From contig CM044967.1 in NCBI GenBank assembly GCA_024516035.1, forward strand, positions 15,467,145-15,531,144: a DNA stretch of 64,000 bases, written 5' to 3'. The notes beneath the pieces are model-generated. The model worked only from the letters and a program-made list of their open reading frames with translations, was not told the DNA's origin and did no database searches. Made by a program: the position numbers and the translations under genes. Of this stretch, positions 12,401 to 22,203 are shown one piece after another. Position 1 is the stretch's first letter; every line of letters begins with the position of its first letter. This stretch comes from Bactericera cockerelli (Eukaryota > Arthropoda > Insecta > Hemiptera > Triozidae).

Positions 12401-15400
12401 GCATTAATTAGAAATGTAAACATTTCAGCCGAACAAACCAGCCTGTCAATATTTTAGATGTTCTTATCATCGAGAATTTCAATTCGTCTAAACAGGAAGT
12501 ATAAATCCACTTTCTAACCGTCGCAATAGCAAAGAAGTCATAAAAATGCAACAAGTCTCCAGGCACTGTCCGAAGTATTCTGAAGCAATTCGAGATTAAA
12601 AAGTCAATACATGCAAACAATTGGTGTTAATAGTAATAAATATTCATGCTCGTTTTGTTTTTCTTGGCGTTGCAAAACTAGCGTTAGGTATGCTCGATAG
12701 AACTTATTTATACTGTCCTAAAAGAACTCCAAAGTATCTTTGCTACAGCAGTTGATTTTAGTGTTTCTATCTAGTGGTGGAAAATTGTAAATCAAAATCT
12801 TTGAGCTCACTCATGCAATCGTATATCTCTTGACTCTTGAAATAAGAAACCAATCTGGAAATTACCTGTGCATAAAATGTAACTCAAGTCATCGCATACA
12901 TCCAAGTACATGGAGATTAAATTTTACCTCTCAGTAAACTAAGCTCTTTTGATTTGATTCGGATTTAAAGTTCTTTCAGATCCTTTCTTCAGTTTCTTTC
13001 AACCTATATTATATCCTTCTACCTTTCTGTTGGTTATCACTTAAAATAAATAAATACAATACATATTATATATTTATTTTTTGGTCTATATCTTATTACA
13101 AATGTGTATGGACATTTGGACATATAAAAGCTTATTACAAATCTGTGGACATTGTAGAGTTCGATTTCCACTACAAGAAAGATAGATTTTGTACTTTCTT
13201 TAAGCACATTTTTTAGAACGGTAAAAAGTCACTGCCCTAACCTTATATTTTACAAATCTATGCAATGGTAGAATCAGCTATTGGTATTCTAAAATACGAA
13301 TAACAACAACATCATCATCATCACAACACACATAAATAAATGAAAAAGTGTAATCCGATCGTAAGAGGTGATTAAATTGGATGTTGGATGATTTCAATAT
13401 TTATAGCTAATCCTTCCCTGAAAAAAGAACTTTCTTGGTAACCTGTGGTTGTACAACTTCGAGAAATACTACCTATTTATTAAATTGAAATACGTTTGCA
13501 GTGCAAGACCATTAAATTGGAATACCATTCATAATAATTTATTGATCGTTCGATTATAGGTGTCAGTGTGTCTGAAGATCAGAAGGTTTGTCTCAGATCT
13601 TACGGTTCCAACTGTGATCACAGATGTGGCAAGGAGAAAGATGCTGTGTGTGGTACGGATGGAAGGACATACCTCAATAGGTGTATGCTGCAACTCGAAA
13701 TTTGCAGGTAAGTTCATATTTATGAAGGCTAAGGCTAGCGGAAACACTGATTTTTCGAATTTGATTTTTAAAATGTTTTTGTTTTGAAGTAGGCAAGCAG
13801 GTATGCATTCTAAACTCTTCTATTTCCAATCGTATGGTGATTTTTCTAGGAAAAACATTCTAGTTGAATTTTTCAACAGTTTTGTATGTATTTTGACCCG
13901 CTGATTGCGAATTTTCTATTTGCCACTACTAGAGAAATTTACAAAAATCTTGTAAATTTACAAAGAAATCAACTTGAGGGGATTTTGAGAAAAATGTGAC
14001 ATTTTTAGCTTAGTTGCTCTCTGAATTCATAGAGGATGTTCAATGCAGAAATACATAATCATACATCGTATGATGTTACGTTGTGTTCAGAGTCCAACCA
14101 AATTGTTGCCTCGCAATCAAGGCATTACTTTTAAACTTGATTTTTTACTACGATATTAATTCTTTTTGAGTGGAGCAAATTGAACATTTCACGTCAGGAA
14201 TTTTTATTTCGTCTTATCGTCTTGAAACTATGACATGTGAAAATATATCAAGAAGATTCAATCGCAAGATTCTCTCGCGGAATGTTTCAAATTCAAGTCT
14301 AAAACCGACAAAAATGTGTAATCTGAAAGTTGACTCAAAAATATTTGTGAGAAAGAACATCTTCAGGTGTTCTCGTTATGACTCACATGAAAAGTACTGT
14401 TACTGTACGTTTAGTTAAGTTTAGTACGTTGGACAAAGTTGAGACATGAACTCGAGACGTGATATGACCGAATCTCGTCTAAACTTTTTGCATGAGACGA
14501 GAAATATCTTGATTTTTTTTTGACAAGACGAGACAAGATGAAGTCTCGCCTCCTGAGACAATTGTTTTGTTTTGTTTTATGGTTCAATAGACGAGACATA
14601 TCTCGAACGTTTCAAATCAAATGGACAGGTTCATGTTTCGTCTTGGTTTTTATACGAGACAATTAGATTTTGTCTCGTCTCGTCTAAAAGACATGGCCAT
14701 GCCTCAAGTTCATCAATGTATCCTGGGGAGATGTCTTGATAAATCTTATTTAGCTAGCTTCGATAGTACGTTGAATACACCAGTTCTCTTTCTGTTACTG
14801 AAGTTAAGCAATGTCCAGAGACGCTAGGAATTGGATGGGTGACCATTTACAATTCAAATTCGAACCCTCGTGATGCTAACTATTCCCGGCCCCACTCAGA
14901 CTGGAGTGAGAATTTGAGTAGCAGGTTTGTGAGTTTCCAGTTAGGTGGGTGAGTATCGTTCCAATGGAGGGTAAATCCCTCGTCGTAATATGACATGTAG
15001 TTGAAAGTGACGTTACAAAGTAAGAATCTAAAATCTTTGACTAAAAAGTGAAATATCAAAGGACCCACTTGGAATAAGTACCTAATCTCATTGCATAGAA
15101 ATAAAGATCTCAAAACCTATATTCTAAAACATAAGAGAAAGAAAAAAATGGACCTAAATATTTGAAATAATAGACCTCAATCTTTCTCTACGGACAGACA
15201 TCACAGAGGTCAAGTTTCACCACTCCGTAAGGTCAAGGTCGGGAGTTGAGACGGTTACAATCTTGATTTCAAGCTCCAGGAGCTTCTAATCGCTTCAGTT
15301 GAGAAGTAATTTATGGATACAGTTCTGGAATGATAATTAGATAAATATATAGTTTGGTGCCCCTAGAAATTCGGAGTTATGCAATATGTAATTCACACGG

Positions 15401-18400
15401 TGCAATTATTACTCTTTTTTACCATTTGAAATTACTTGATTGAATTGTGGCTGGGAGTTGGAATTTAAGGTCTATATAAAAATAAATCTTATAAAAGAAG
15501 AAGAAAAAATTACCATCAAAATTTGTTTAAAATTTTCATTGCCACACTTGAAATTTTCCGAGAATGACTGATTCTATTGGCTACAACATGCTCAATTGTT
15601 CATCAGTTAACCCAGCAAGAAATCATAACTTTGACTTTATCAACTAGTAATTAAGCAACTACACATGCTGTCTCATGGCTCCGAAATAAAAAAGGCTGTG
15701 AAACAATCATTTTAAAAAAAAACTCCTGGAAACTAAACCCTTATCTGCGTATTTATTTCAGAGTTGGCATAGAACTGTCTCATCTGGGTCCCTGTAATAA
15801 CATCTCGGCTCACAGAGAGAACTGCCCAGTCAGTTGTGATCAAGCCCCCATGGATGGACCCATTTGCGGATCGGATGGGAATGTCTATAGGAATACGTGC
15901 CAGATGAAGTTGCTGACTTGTGGGTAAGATATTATTCAGTAAAATCACATCATCATCATAGGGCGATGTCATCGTGAACGATGGTAGCCAGACAGTGGAG
16001 GAATGACTCAGCACTTCTACCACTGTCTTTACAATAAGGCTATAATTGACAATGGCCCCCAGAACCAAGCCAATGCTGGTCTACTCCCTGATTACTGATT
16101 ATAGTCCCCCAGCCAGACTGCTGGTCCACTCCCTGTTTATTGTAAAAATACAACAATAAATAATTACAATTCTGTGTCCATGAGATAGGCACATGAGATA
16201 TATTTATACTGCTGACGTAGCATTAGAGTCCCTTTTTGCTAGTAGTTCAAACAAAGTCTCATTTATAAGTTTTACTTTTGTGTTTTGTGTGGTAATGTTC
16301 CCTTGATATCTGTTCATCTTACAACAAATAGAAAATAATTATTAAAATTTATCTATTTAATGATTTCAGTCAAGGAGTGGTGCGGACCAGTAAAAAACAC
16401 TGCCAGACCACCCGACACTGTAGAGAATCTTGCTGGAGGGTGTCTAAGCCAACTTGTGGATCCGATGGCAACATCTACAGTAACGCCTGCAGGATGAAGT
16501 CTAAGAACTGTGGGTAGGTTCAACACTCTTCAAGATAAGATTAATATTTATTAGTGTTTTATTTTATTTATTTATTTACCATTTTAATTGTTCGTAATAC
16601 TAATGTATGTTAACAATGTGAGGTAAAAAAAGAACAAACAAAACTAGTTACAATTTACAAACAATTAAAATTTAAAAAGTTAAATGCAATAGTCGTTGAA
16701 GCCCCCTTAGCAAGGTTGGCGATAGAAAAAGTCGTTAGGTTTAGACTTCAGACTTGGTGTGTAGAAAGGCGATGTACTTATTTTTCAACATGTCTAATTG
16801 GACCAACTGTCTTTAAGCTGATATTTATCGTCTTCTTCTTTGTGTCCTTGTTTGTTACCGAACGTGGGATACCAAATCGGCTTTTGTCTCCTTGCTTGTA
16901 GCAGCCAATAATAGGAAGTTGTTATCTTCATCATACCAACTTCCAAGATTTGATCTTCTAAGGCTGGTATTTATGATCTTTAAAATCGTCATTCCCATAT
17001 CCCCCCATAAAATATATAAGACCTGTTTGACTGCTGGAGTAAAGGGACTTTTCAGTCGTACCTCGGCAGTATAAACAAGCAAGGTATATTCTATTCTATT
17101 CTATTCTATTCCCACAGAAAGCACGTATTCGAGGTGCCCATGGCTTTCTGTATGTCCCAGGAGAGGAATCCTAACGGAGCCACCGCCTGTCCTGTGTCCT
17201 GCGAAGGAGAGAAGGAAAGAATGGTTTGCGGATCTGATGGAAACGTGTACAGCAGTGATTGTGAAATGAGGATGCTCAACTGTGGGTGAGTAAATCCTGA
17301 ACTCCACACTCCCTAGGTCTACAAGGGTTAGGACTGAGGGTGAGTTCTTTACTTTAGCCTACGTCCGTTACATGTTAAGTATTTTTGTAAGTCTTACATG
17401 CATAGTGTAGCTGGGGTACATTACACAGAGCGAAAGAGTCTAAGGACTCTAGAGAACTATGAATCTAACAGATATAGCAAACTTCAACGAGCTTGACTAT
17501 TTTTTAGTTTTTCTTAAGAGTTTAATGGCTTATAAAGAAAAATCCAACGTTCTTACGATGATGGTTGATCGCATACTTAGAAATATGTGGTTCAGGACGA
17601 GCCAACTTTTTAACTGAAGTTGGCTGGAGTCTATTACCGATGAGTGCGCCGAATTCGCTTTTTTTTTAACTATATTTTCATTTGTTAAATACTTTTAGAA
17701 AATGGAACTGTGCTGGATACCGAATGGAACCCTTTGTTTGAATTGTTTCTGTGGTAGCCTCGTGAGGAAAAATTAATATTTTTTTGCCGTTGTTTCCTAC
17801 TGAATGGTCATATCACGACATGGGTGTTACCCTCCATTCGCAGGAAACTCACAAACCTGTTACCCACATTAACCTCACCCAGCCTGGATTTGCCGGAACG
17901 CCAGCATCTCGAAATGTTCACTTTGCTGGACGTTGCTTAATTTCGGTGATCGTACGAGAACCGGTGTATTCAACGCACCATCGACGATGGCTAATATTTC
18001 TTTGAATTATACATATAATAGTGTAGCGCCTAGTGATGCCTTTAAAGTTTATTAGGAGCAAGGACTCTGATTGTTAAGTCTTCTCTGCAAATAAATATCA
18101 TTTTAAAAAAAAGTTTATTAAAACTTGAGAAACATATTCTTATTCTTATCAAACAATAATCTTATTCTCGATTCCCTTTGATGAATTGCAGTGATAGTCT
18201 GTCCAAACGGAAAATTTTCAAGGTAGACAAAGCGAAATGTTGGAGCAGGGTAGAAAAGTGTACCAACGAGCAATGTGACGATTCTTTCGAAGATCCAGTG
18301 TGTGGAACTGACGCCAGGACCTACAGAACACCCTGTGAATTGCAGCAAGCTTCTTGTTTGTAAGTACTCGCACAGAGAGTGTCAAAATGGAAGAAAAATT

Positions 18401-21400
18401 AAATTGGAAATGGAAAATTGATACTAGAAATCAAGAGTCTATCAGACTCGTGAACAAAAATTCTATCAAAGTGTTTTTTTTTTAAATCATTTTTTTTTTT
18501 CTCTCTGTGTGTGGGACCAAACGTTGGGGGCGAGAGGAGGATATAGGGTTCTTTTATCAACCATTTTGGGTACTTTTCAATTATTTTTTTTAAAGATGAG
18601 TGTTTCACAGCCATTTCGTAGCCATAAAACAGGAGCTACTGTAGACGCTTGTGGTCTGTGTTGTAGCTTGCTCATCCCGTAGTATGCCTCTCCTCTGATG
18701 GGTGAGAAGTGACACAATACTTCCCATTTAGGTGCTGGGTCAACACGAGCGCACCGGAAGATATCCCTTACAAACAGTTGTAACCAAATTAAGAATACAA
18801 ATTTTTGTCGGCACGGGACATCGAACCCGGGACCTTTCGCATGGCAAGCGAGTGCTTAACCACTGAGCCAATCGCGCGCTCAATTAATTATTATTAGTTA
18901 ATAATAACAGTGAGAATTTTAGTTTACAATTGAAATTATTGCCAACATTTATTGAGATTTAAGAACGACAAGAAGTAGTCCATTTTATTGAAATTAAATA
19001 ATCATGGAACTAAAAGTTGATGATATTATTTTATTTTTTAGGAAAGGAATTCAACTTGCTCATGTTGGTAGATGTACGTCGTTGTTAGGGCCTCAAGATT
19101 GTCCTTCTTCCTGTGAAAATGAACAAGAAAACCCTACATGTGGATCAGATGGAAACGTGTACAAGTAAGTGACTTAATTCATGAGATTCATATTTTGTCC
19201 TTTGGACTTTAGAGGAATAATTAGCTATCCAAACAAATTTTCGACGAATACAATATTTGGAGGACTATAAACACTATGAACAGGGAGAAGAGCAGCATTG
19301 GCTTGGTTCTGGGGGCCCTTGTCAATTATTAGCCTCCTTGTAAAGACAGTGGTAGAAGTGCTGAGTCATTCCTCCACTGTCTGGCTACCATCGTTCACGA
19401 TGACGCCACCCTAAAATGATACAATACTTTCCTTATTATAGGATAAGGAAAGTAAAAAGTAGTCGACACTTGAACTTGGACAATTTAAATTGAAGACATT
19501 GTACATACGTTTTTGCCGTAATTATCTTGTCTAATAAAGTATGATGGTCCAACTGGGAACCGAAAAATTTTCTGGACTACGAGCAGTAGTCACAACCGTT
19601 ACGCCACGGAGGCTGGCTAACCATTAGGTATAGTTTTCCAATATGTACAATTTCCATAATCTTCCTTAATTTCCTAAATTTCAATATTTCTGTATCTTCA
19701 ACATGTTTTTATATTTTGTTTACTAATCTGTGATACGTTTAATTTCTACCTGTACATTTTGTTGTTTGTTCTTGTTGTATACAGGACTTTGTCCGTAGAT
19801 ACACACCCCTTTGAGGGTATTTATTGTTATCATTAGTTGTTTACATTGTCTTGTTGTCTACATGTGAATTCCAACGGTTTTTTGAAAGGTTCGTATTTCC
19901 GGTTGGAAATTCCCCCGGTAAAATATTTGATTACCTGAGGGTTTCATGGTCAAAATTTGCAATCGGGGAATTTGTATGAAAGCGGGGGAATTTACAATCG
20001 CTCGTTTTGTTTTCTTCTATCAGGTCTGAATGTGATCTGAAACTGTCGACGTGTGGCGAAAAGGTCGTGCCAGTACCTCTGCACCACTGCCCCACCACAG
20101 CTCTGTGTAATCAGCAGTGCGATGATAGAAGAGAGTTTGTCTGTGGAAGTGACAACAAGTTCTACAAGAGTCCTTGCGAGATGAAGAGGGAGAATTGCGG
20201 GTAAGGGCACTGGTAGCTGGTAGTCAAGTGGTTAACGAGCTAGTCTGATAATCCACGTAGCGCAGGGGCCCATTTTTCCTCATTAATTTGAGTTTGTGAC
20301 CACATAATAATAAGAATCTGAGGGTTAGGTGGTAGAAAATGCTAGATCATTTCTTATTTTTTTATAGCTAGCTATTAATTTATGCACTGGTAGTGTGGTA
20401 GTCAAGTCAAGTCAAAATATGCACTGCTAGTCAAGTGTTTAACGCGCTAGTCTGGTGATCCAGGTAGGGTAGGGATCCGTTGGTTCGAATACCACCCAGT
20501 GCATGTATTTTTCCTCATTAATTTGAGTTTGTGGCCACATAATAATAAGACTCTGAGGGTTAGGTGGTAGGAAATGCTTTGAGCATTAAACTCGCCTGGT
20601 GGTGGTTAACTTCCACTAAAGAGAATTATTACTTTTGGTAATGGTTGATGATAATAATAACTCTTTATTGACAAGAATAACAAAGGGCATGATTGCCTGA
20701 TGAAATCTTTGCCATCAAACCCATATAGCTACCTACCACTTAATTAATATTAATATTGGGGATCAGAAAGTTGCTAACTTTTGGGTCCCTAAAAAATTAT
20801 TCGTAGATTGAAAAATCATATAAGAGATATTAAATTTTACATGTTTAGGGCGCTCTTGGTAGCTCAATGATAAAGTGCCGACTTTATCATAGGAAATCTG
20901 TGAATCCAGAAGTCGCGGGTTCGAAAGCAAGTCGGGACATGACAAGTTATCCTCTCATTTAGGATATGTACCACACAGTAATATGTTTACTGCTGGAATA
21001 ATGAGACTGAATAGTCTTATTCGGACAGTGTAAATAAAGCTATATTATGCACGTTATTTTTGTTCAAAGAAATAATCATGAGTAGGCCAAAAGCTGCTGT
21101 TTATCAATTTTCTTGCACATTGCATACTTTAATAATTTCACGGCGACCATAGAAATCTAGTGTGGAATAACATCATACTGGTGAATGTGATCTTGCACTT
21201 CTCTGTCTAGGGCGTATTTAAAATGTAAAATTGATAATATAAAGTGCCATGTTAGAATTTTCTTAACTGATACCAAAATTCATTAAATTTTTCCTGAATG
21301 AAACTTCGGTTTCAATCGATGTGAATTTTGAATGTACTTTTTGAAACTTCAAGATTTAAATGTTAAGGAGTAGTACATCTCGAGACATTCTTGGGTCTTG

Positions 21401-21778
21401 CACTGGTCCGATATATTGTCCTTAGTTTACTCCTCTGTATTTGAGTACTGTATCACGGTCTTATACTAAATCCTATTCCGGCAGTTTTTTTGTTTCGCTT
21501 AGCCGTGGTATCCCAGCAGTAATTAAAACATTTTCTTTGTTCGCAGAAAACACGTGTACGTGGTACCAATCAAGAGATGTCTGCAAGGTTTCCACTTCAA
21601 AGGCTGCCAAAGGATCTGTCCCACCATTTACGATCCCATCTGTGGATCGGACAACAAGACCTACTCAAATGACTGCTTTCTTCAAATTGAGAACTGCCGG
21701 TCTCGGTCGCTAGTCCAGAAGCAATACCACGGTCAATGTGGTCAACCTACCGAGGAACCAAAAAATTATTTGTACTAG
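9326..21778 (+). CDS. Multi-Kazal serine protease inhibitor gene, nine exons, 5' end missing
   Basis: Nine exons (9326-9457, 13560-13707, 15762-15923, 16370-16513, 17118-17285, 18192-18359, 19042-19164, 20024-20200, 21547-21778) splice in one frame to 483 residues and a stop. All junctions use AG/GT and phases agree. The product is a string of nine Kazal domains, each with six cysteines and the CG(S/T)D...Y...C core, of the short C1-x3/4-C2 type seen in agrin, follistatin and insect multi-Kazal proteins. Such proteins are normally secreted and bind serine proteases, or act as extracellular scaffolds. No membrane segment is visible. The first exon needs one base from an upstream exon, so a signal-peptide exon and perhaps more domains are missing. 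Likely P1 residues (second after C2) are Q, K, Q, R, G, D, N, D, T, so only domains 2 and 4 look trypsin-directed. Orthology to a named insect gene was not established. The gene converges on the Hindsight gene. Confidence 0.9.
9522..9690 (+). repeat. Family E repeat, copy 1
   Basis: CATCATCATAGGGTGGCGTC, GATGGTAGCCAGACAGTGGA, then TCTACTCCCTGTTTATAGTC. Copies at 15945-16110 and 19283-19415 are also in introns of this gene. Confidence 0.7.
9722..10075. mobile_element. Reverse type C SINE abutting forward type A SINE
   Basis: 9722-9923 is a full type C element in reverse; 9941-10075 is a forward type A element (GACCTCAGTAGCTTGACGAT, GGTCGGTGGTTCAAGTTCC, GATTGTGATTAACTTTTACT). Their heads face each other. 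Confidence 0.68.
10775..10875 (+). repeat. Tandem repeat, 2 units of about 46 bp
   Basis: ATTGTCATACATGTACAATA and ACGTACATCTAGTACAATTC occur twice in succession. Confidence 0.75.
13560..13707 (+). CDS. Kazal exon 2 (C6 of domain 1, C1-C5 of domain 2)
   Basis: Reads [11 protein letters not shown], then [20 protein letters not shown], and ends LEIC plus AG. Starts in phase 1 and ends in phase 2, the only exon of the set that changes phase. Donor GTAAGT. P1 position is K, which predicts a trypsin-like target. Confidence 0.9.
14430..14700. repeat. GAGACGAGA-rich segment
   Basis: Many copies of GAGACGAGA/AGACGAGACA on the plus strand and TCTCGTCTCGTCT on the other orientation in about 270 bp, giving local inverted repeats. 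It lies just upstream of 5S-headed SINE copy 1. Origin unknown. Confidence 0.5.
14751..14998 (+). mobile_element. 5S-rRNA-headed SINE, copy 1
   Basis: From about 14767 the sequence reads like 5S rRNA: TTGAATACACCAGTTCTC, then GAAGTTAAGCAATGTC (box A region) and TTGGATGGGTGACCA (box C region, near 14831-14845). After this the 5S match stops and a body follows that is shared with the element at 17808-17993 (CAGGTTTGTGAGTTTCC, AATGGAGGGTAAATCCC, TCGTAATATGAC). This is not an intact 5S gene. It lies in an intron of the Kazal gene. Confidence 0.72.
15762..15923 (+). CDS. Kazal exon 3 (domain 3)
   Basis: The first base completes an Arg codon. It reads [11 protein letters not shown] (C6 of domain 2), [20 protein letters not shown] and ends LLTCG. 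162 nt, phase 2-2, donor GTAAGA. Confidence 0.9.
15945..16110 (+). repeat. Family E repeat, copy 2
   Basis: ATCATCATCATAGGGCGATG followed by the same CGTGAACGATGGTAGCCAGA core; starts 22 bases after Kazal exon 3. Confidence 0.7.
16370..16513 (+). CDS. Kazal exon 4 (domain 4)
   Basis: Reads [12 protein letters not shown] (C6 of domain 3), [18 protein letters not shown] and ends SKNCG. 144 nt, phase 2-2, donor GTAGGT. P1 is R, consistent with trypsin-like specificity. Confidence 0.9.
16895..17110 (+). mobile_element. SINE/LINE tail element ending in (CTATT)n at a splice acceptor
   Basis: The block CTGGAGTAAAGGGACTTTTC and GGCAGTATAAACAAGCAAGG followed by TATATTCTATTCTATTC is repeated in reverse at 50635-50735. 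The pentanucleotide run ends directly at the CCCACAG acceptor of Kazal exon 5. Confidence 0.65.
17118..17285 (+). CDS. Kazal exon 5 (domain 5)
   Basis: Reads [12 protein letters not shown] (C6 of domain 4), [19 protein letters not shown] and ends MLNCG. 168 nt, phase 2-2, donor GTGAGT. The acceptor CCCACAG directly follows a (CTATT)n run that is the tail of a repeat. P1 is G. Confidence 0.9.
17808..17993 (-). mobile_element. 5S-rRNA-headed SINE, copy 2
   Basis: On the minus strand it starts about 17993 with GCCATCGTCGATGGTGCG, then TTGAATACACCGGTTCTCG and ACCGAAATTAAGCAACGTC, a clear 5S rRNA 5' half. The 3' half of 5S, including box C, is absent. The body shares CAGGTTTGTGAGTTTCC and AATGGAGGGTAACACCC with copy 1. 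Intronic in the Kazal gene. Confidence 0.72.
18192..18359 (+). CDS. Kazal exon 6 (domain 6)
   Basis: Reads [17 protein letters not shown] (C6 of domain 5), [20 protein letters not shown] and ends ASC plus TT. 168 nt, phase 2-2, donor GTAAGT. The C1-C2 gap is four residues instead of three, and the core is GTDA instead of GSDG. P1 is D, which is not expected to inhibit trypsin-like enzymes. Confidence 0.88.
18590..18885 (-). mobile_element. tRNA-headed SINE, a further type
   Basis: On the minus strand: GCGCGATTGGCTCAGTGGTT (box A), AAAGGTCCCGGGTTCGATGT (box B), about 200 bp of body, and an A-rich end near CATCTTTAAAAAAA. Seen once at full length in this window. Confidence 0.62.
19042..19164 (+). 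CDS. Kazal exon 7 (first half of domain 7)
   Basis: Reads [12 protein letters not shown] (C6 of domain 6), [19 protein letters not shown] and NVY plus AA. 123 nt, phase 2-2, donor GTAAGT. Unlike the other exons it stops just after the conserved Tyr and before C4, so domain 7 has an extra intron. Confidence 0.88.
19283..19415 (-). repeat. Family E repeat, copy 3
   Basis: Reverse orientation: CCACTGTCTGGCTACCATCG and TTCACGATGACGCCACCCTA; lies in the intron that splits Kazal domain 7. Confidence 0.7.
19540..19622 (-). repeat. tRNA-like SINE fragment, type F
   Basis: TCTGGACTACGAGCAGTAGT and CACAACCGTTACGCCACGGA match the head of the longer element at 33640-33915. Confidence 0.5.
20024..20200 (+). 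CDS. Kazal exon 8 (second half of domain 7, C1-C5 of domain 8)
   Basis: Reads [16 protein letters not shown] (C4, C5 of domain 7), HHC (C6), [18 protein letters not shown] and ends RENCG. 177 nt, phase 2-2, donor GTAAGG. The 5' end of a tRNA-type SINE starts only about six bases after the exon end. P1 of domain 8 is D. Confidence 0.9.
20207..20345 (+). mobile_element. Type C SINE starting next to a 5' splice site
   Basis: The SINE 5' end (GCACTGGTAGCTGGTAGTCA) begins right after the GTAAGG of the exon 8 donor. Head, ATTTTTCCTCATTAATTTGA body and AGGGTTAGGTGGTAGAAAAT are present; box B and the 3' tail are damaged or lost. Confidence 0.68.
20386..20635 (+). mobile_element. Type C SINE with duplicated head
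   Basis: TGCACTGGTAGTGTGGTAGT is followed about 45 bp later by a second head TGCACTGCTAGTCAAGTGTT; box B GTTGGTTCGAATACCACCCA and the full tail to AAGAGAATTATT follow. Confidence 0.68.
20851..21054 (+). mobile_element. Type B SINE with small insertion in the head
   Basis: GGTAGCTCAATGATAAAGTG, box B GCGGGTTCGAAAGCAAG, tail GGACAGTGTAAATAAAGC. The head carries about 15 extra bases that partly repeat GACTTTATCAT. Confidence 0.65.
21547..21778 (+). CDS. Kazal exon 9, terminal (domain 9 and C-terminus)
   Basis: Reads [12 protein letters not shown] (C6 of domain 8), [20 protein letters not shown], then IENCR and the domain's own C6 (HGQC), followed by a 13-residue tail ending NYLY and a TAG stop. 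It is the only exon holding all six cysteines of one domain. P1 is T. Confidence 0.92.
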
Positions 21779-22197
21779 TTTCGATTAATTAGAATCTAAT
21801 TATTAGATTACCTATAATAGGTACTTTTACTGCCTATATTAGGTTTTTCAAAGGATTCACCCTAGTTGCACGTTTACCAGTATGTTTGTCCGACCTTATA
21901 CTTGCCAAGACATTCTTGCCCGTACTTGTTACATGCACAAATTTGTAAAAGAGTTCTTTTAATATTATTGTTTCAAAGACATTCGTGAAGTTCAACTAAA
22001 TTTTAAATTGAACGCAGTTTACACTTTGTAATCGTATATCAAATACGTTTTTCAAAATTCTCAAGTTAATGATAAGATTATAAGTCATGTAAGATCAATG
22101 TCGTCCGTTTGTTGAATGAGAAATGATTGCAGATAATCGGGTCAATACTCATTTAATTTTCTAAAACATAAACGAAGTGCATAGCTCAGCTACATAA

Positions 22198-22203
22198 AAT
22201 AAA
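22198..22203 (+). terminator. Candidate poly(A) signal of the Kazal gene
   Basis: First AATAAA after the stop codon, about 420 bases downstream, in otherwise featureless AT-rich sequence. Other AATAAA strings occur near 22826 and 22970. Confidence 0.35.

Larger units (their letters stand above)
9458..13559. other. Kazal intron 1 (4.1 kb)
   Basis: Holds a family E repeat, back-to-back type C and type A SINEs (9722-10075), a two-unit tandem repeat near 10775-10875, and then about 2.6 kb of AT-rich sequence in which no gene or strong repeat was recognised. Confidence 0.6.

Noticed and set aside
14767..14846. 5S rRNA gene
   Set aside because: Only part of 5S is present, with substitutions, and it runs into a body shared with a second truncated copy.
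15733..16068. Minus-strand open frame of 111 residues
   Set aside because: It overlaps Kazal exon 3 and a family E repeat on the opposite strand.
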